From an uncultured Ruminococcus sp. (GTDB taxonomy: Bacteria; Bacillota; Clostridia; Oscillospirales; Ruminococcaceae), in assembly GCA_945835085.1 (NCBI GenBank), contig CAMAIG010000055.1, positions 1-8,030 on the forward strand: a DNA stretch of 8,030 bases, given 5' to 3'. The notes beneath the pieces were generated by a model that worked only from the letters and a program-made list of their open reading frames with translations, was not told the DNA's origin and made no database searches. The translations under genes and the position numbers were made by a program. Below, in pieces: positions 6,326 through 8,030 of this stretch; position 1 is the first letter of the stretch; each line of letters starts with the position of its first letter.

Positions 6326-6709
6326 ATGGATATAATTTTAAGCAATGCATCGGAAGAGCCTATCTATCGGCAGATAATCTCTCAGATAAAGGCTCAGATA
6401 ATGAACGGCACTCTTGCGGCAGGGGACGCCCTTCCGTCAATGCGTGTGCTGGCACAGCAGTTGAAAATAAGCGTTATCACCACAAAAAGAGCCTATGAGG
6501 AGCTTGAGCGTGATGGGTTTATCGAGAATTTTGCGGGAAAGGGCTGCTTTGTAAAATCCCAGAACAGGGATTTCCTGCGTGAAGAAAGCGTCCGTCAGAC
6601 AGAGGAGCTTATTGCAAGGGCGTGTGAAAAGGCACGGCTTTGCGGTCTGACTCTTGACGAGATGAAGGAGATACTTGAGCTTGTTTATGGAGGAGAAGAT
6701 AATGACTGA
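6326..6709 (+). CDS. GntR-family transcriptional regulator, YtrA subfamily
   Basis: The protein is 127 residues. The ATG at 6326 is preceded by GAGGTG (6316-6321); the frame stays open further upstream, but that part lies in the promoter and operator. A GntR winged helix-turn-helix fills residues 10-77: PIYRQI, an LPSMRVLAQQLKIS recognition region (36-49), TTKRAYEELERDGF (52-65) and the wing ending in GKGCFV. Only about 50 residues of helical C-terminus follow, with no ligand-binding domain of the FadR or HutC type. That short tail is the hallmark of the YtrA subfamily, which pairs with ABC transporter genes and usually represses them until an envelope stress or antibiotic signal appears. The next gene overlaps its end by 8 bases. 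The effector is unknown. Confidence 0.9.
   Translation: MDIILSNASEEPIYRQIISQIKAQIMNGTLAAGDALPSMRVLAQQLKISVITTKRAYEELERDGFIENFAGKGCFVKSQNRDFLREESVRQTEELIARACEKARLCGLTLDEMKEILELVYGGEDND
6689..6695 (+). promoter_or_regulatory. Ribosome binding site of the ABC ATPase, inside the GntR gene
   Basis: GGAGGAG lies six bases before the ATG at 6702 and within the last codons of the regulator. It decides the start of the ATPase in favour of 6702 over the TTG at 6675, and points to translational coupling. Confidence 0.85.
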
Positions 6710-7580
6710 TTTCGAAAATGCAATAGAAATTAGCGGATTAACCAAGAAATACGACGGCTTTACTCTTGACAATGTTTCATTCAATGTGCCAAAGGGCAGC
6801 ATTATGGGCTTTATCGGTCAGAACGGTGCGGGCAAATCCACCACCATCAAGGCACTGCTGAACGTTATAACCACCGACAGCGGCAGTATTAAGCTTTTGG
6901 GACTTGACAATATCGAGCATGAATGTGAGGTCAAGGAGGACATCGCCGCAGTATTCGACGAGCTGCCATTCCATGAGATATTTACCGCCGAGCAGATAAA
7001 TAAGGTCATGAGCGGGCTTTACAAAAACTGGGATAAGGACACATATTTTGCCTATATTGACCGCTTCGGACTGCCCAGAAAGAAGAAGTGCGGAAAATTT
7101 TCCAAGGGCATGAAAATGAAGCTCCAGATAGCTGCGGCGCTTTCCCACGGTGCAAGGCTTCTGATAATGGACGAAGCCACCACGGGACTTGACCCCATAG
7201 TCAGAAACGAGATACTTGATATCTTCCGTGAATATCTCCGTGACGAGGAAAACAGCATTCTCATGTCCTCTCATATCACCTCCGACCTTGAAAAAATAGC
7301 CGACTGCGTTACCTTTATCGACAAAGGAAAAATTCTTATCACAGGCTATAAGGACGAGATACTTGAAAATCACGGCGTTATAAAATGCACAAAGGCTGAT
7401 TATGGGAAAATCGACAAAGCCGATATAATAAGCGCTCGTCTTAACGATTTCGGCGCAGAGGCAATGGTTGCTGACCGCTTTGCTGCAAAGCAGAAATATC
7501 AGGGCCTTACTATCGAAAGCACCACCCTTGAAGAGATAATGCTTTTCTATGTTAACCGTGAAAAGAAGGAGTGGACGTAA
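6702..7580 (+). CDS. ABC transporter ATP-binding protein (YtrB/BcrA-like)
   Basis: The 292-residue protein is the cytoplasmic ATPase that should power the membrane protein encoded next. Walker A is GQNGAGKST (residues 39-47). The signature motif is a divergent FSKGMKMKL (133-141) in place of LSGGQ. Walker B is LLIMDEATTGLD (153-164) with catalytic Glu158, and the switch histidine is H191 in SSHIT. The Q-loop position reads AVFDELPFHE (83-92) with no glutamine, which I believe is common in this exporter subfamily. About 90 residues of C-terminal extension follow the nucleotide-binding core, as is usual for YtrB/BcrA-type ATPases. It overlaps the GntR gene by 8 bases and the permease by one. 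Likely substrates for such operons are peptide antibiotics or lipid-linked molecules, but nothing here identifies the substrate. Confidence 0.93.
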   Translation: MTDFENAIEISGLTKKYDGFTLDNVSFNVPKGSIMGFIGQNGAGKSTTIKALLNVITTDSGSIKLLGLDNIEHECEVKEDIAAVFDELPFHEIFTAEQINKVMSGLYKNWDKDTYFAYIDRFGLPRKKKCGKFSKGMKMKLQIAAALSHGARLLIMDEATTGLDPIVRNEILDIFREYLRDEENSILMSSHITSDLEKIADCVTFIDKGKILITGYKDEILENHGVIKCTKADYGKIDKADIISARLNDFGAEAMVADRFAAKQKYQGLTIESTTLEEIMLFYVNREKKEWT

Positions 7581-8030
7581 TGAACAAAACCTCTTTCGGA
7601 GCGCTTCTTTACCGTGAATATGTTCTGTCAAAGAAAAATGCATTTATGACCATTATTGCTTCGGCGCTGATAATGCTGATAAGCCTGCTCATTTCCGTAA
7701 GCATGAAGGTGGGTAATCTTGCCCATGCGGATGATGTCATAATACGAGAGGTTTTCTCAAATACAAGGCTCCTGGGAATATATGCCTCCTGCTTTATAAT
7801 GTGCATATCGGTGGAAGCTACCATGAAGGACGAAACAAGCAATATCTGGAAGCTTTTCCGCAAAAGCACTCCTGTTTCTCCCTTTAAGCTCTCTCTTGCA
7901 AAATTTACGCTGATATTTATTTTTCTGCTTCTTTCCGCCGCATTTGCGGGAGTATATCTTCTTGCAGATTCGGCAATATCGGGCTCACCTGTTGCCTCTT
8001 CGGACATTACAATGCTTACCCTTGTCCTTG
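7580..8030 (+). CDS. ABC-2 type transporter permease, N-terminal part (runs off the window)
   Basis: An open frame of 150 codons starts at an ATG sharing one base with the preceding TAA. AAGGAG (7566-7571) lies eight bases upstream. No stop appears before the window ends, so the gene is partial. Predicted membrane helices lie at about residues 22-41, 62-80 and 109-128. Between the second and third is ETSNIWKLFRKSTPVSPFKLSLAK, in the style of ABC-2 permeases (a cytosolic loop with W-K-L-F-R and P-V-S before a lysine-led helix). It should form the membrane pathway for the ATPase encoded just upstream. Helix count, full length and any second permease gene cannot be seen. Confidence 0.85.
   Translation, partial: MNKTSFGALLYREYVLSKKNAFMTIIASALIMLISLLISVSMKVGNLAHADDVIIREVFSNTRLLGIYASCFIMCISVEATMKDETSNIWKLFRKSTPVSPFKLSLAKFTLIFIFLLLSAAFAGVYLLADSAISGSPVASSDITMLTLVL

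Noticed and set aside
7052..7643. Open frames on the − strand opposite the ABC ATPase
   Set aside because: They lie across conserved ABC motifs in antisense and show no independent coding signal.

Overview
The window looks like chromosomal DNA of a low-to-mid GC Firmicute, probably a clostridial gut or rumen species close to Ruminococcus (Oscillospiraceae). This rests on the style of the proteins, the codon choice, strong AGGAGG-type ribosome sites, sigma-A promoters with near-consensus boxes, and a GntR(YtrA-type)/ABC operon. The assignment is by eye, not by database search. All convincing genes are on the + strand. No tRNA, rRNA, CRISPR array, transposase or phage gene was seen.

Positions 1-2828: a YebC/TACO1-family gene is followed after a short gap by a methionyl-tRNA synthetase-like gene, and the two may share a transcript. 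The synthetase has a clear MetRS framework (HFGH motif, zinc-knuckle region, WGVPAP region, anticodon-binding helices). However, several residues that define a working MetRS appear changed: KMSKS reads KASSS, methionine-pocket residues differ, the anticodon-reading tryptophan is not found, and there is an extra segment of about 65 residues. This is the most interesting object in the window.

Positions 2829-6245: a gene for a large single-pass membrane protein has its own sigma-A promoter, overlapped by a perfect 12-bp inverted repeat. The protein has a cytoplasmic part with five 15-residue Lys/Glu/Pro repeats and a charged helical stretch. A transmembrane helix, a calcium-binding thrombospondin-3-like segment, a complete-MIDAS von Willebrand A domain and an unassigned C-terminal region of about 300 residues follow. 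After the gene come two nearly identical hairpins about 160 bp apart; the second has a T-tract and is a good intrinsic terminator.

Positions 6246-8030: a self-contained YtrA-like regulatory/transport operon. A strong promoter overlapped by a 33-bp palindrome drives a short GntR repressor, an ABC ATPase and the start of an ABC-2 type permease that runs off the window. The genes overlap by a few bases, which suggests translational coupling. The repressor probably controls its own operon through the palindrome.
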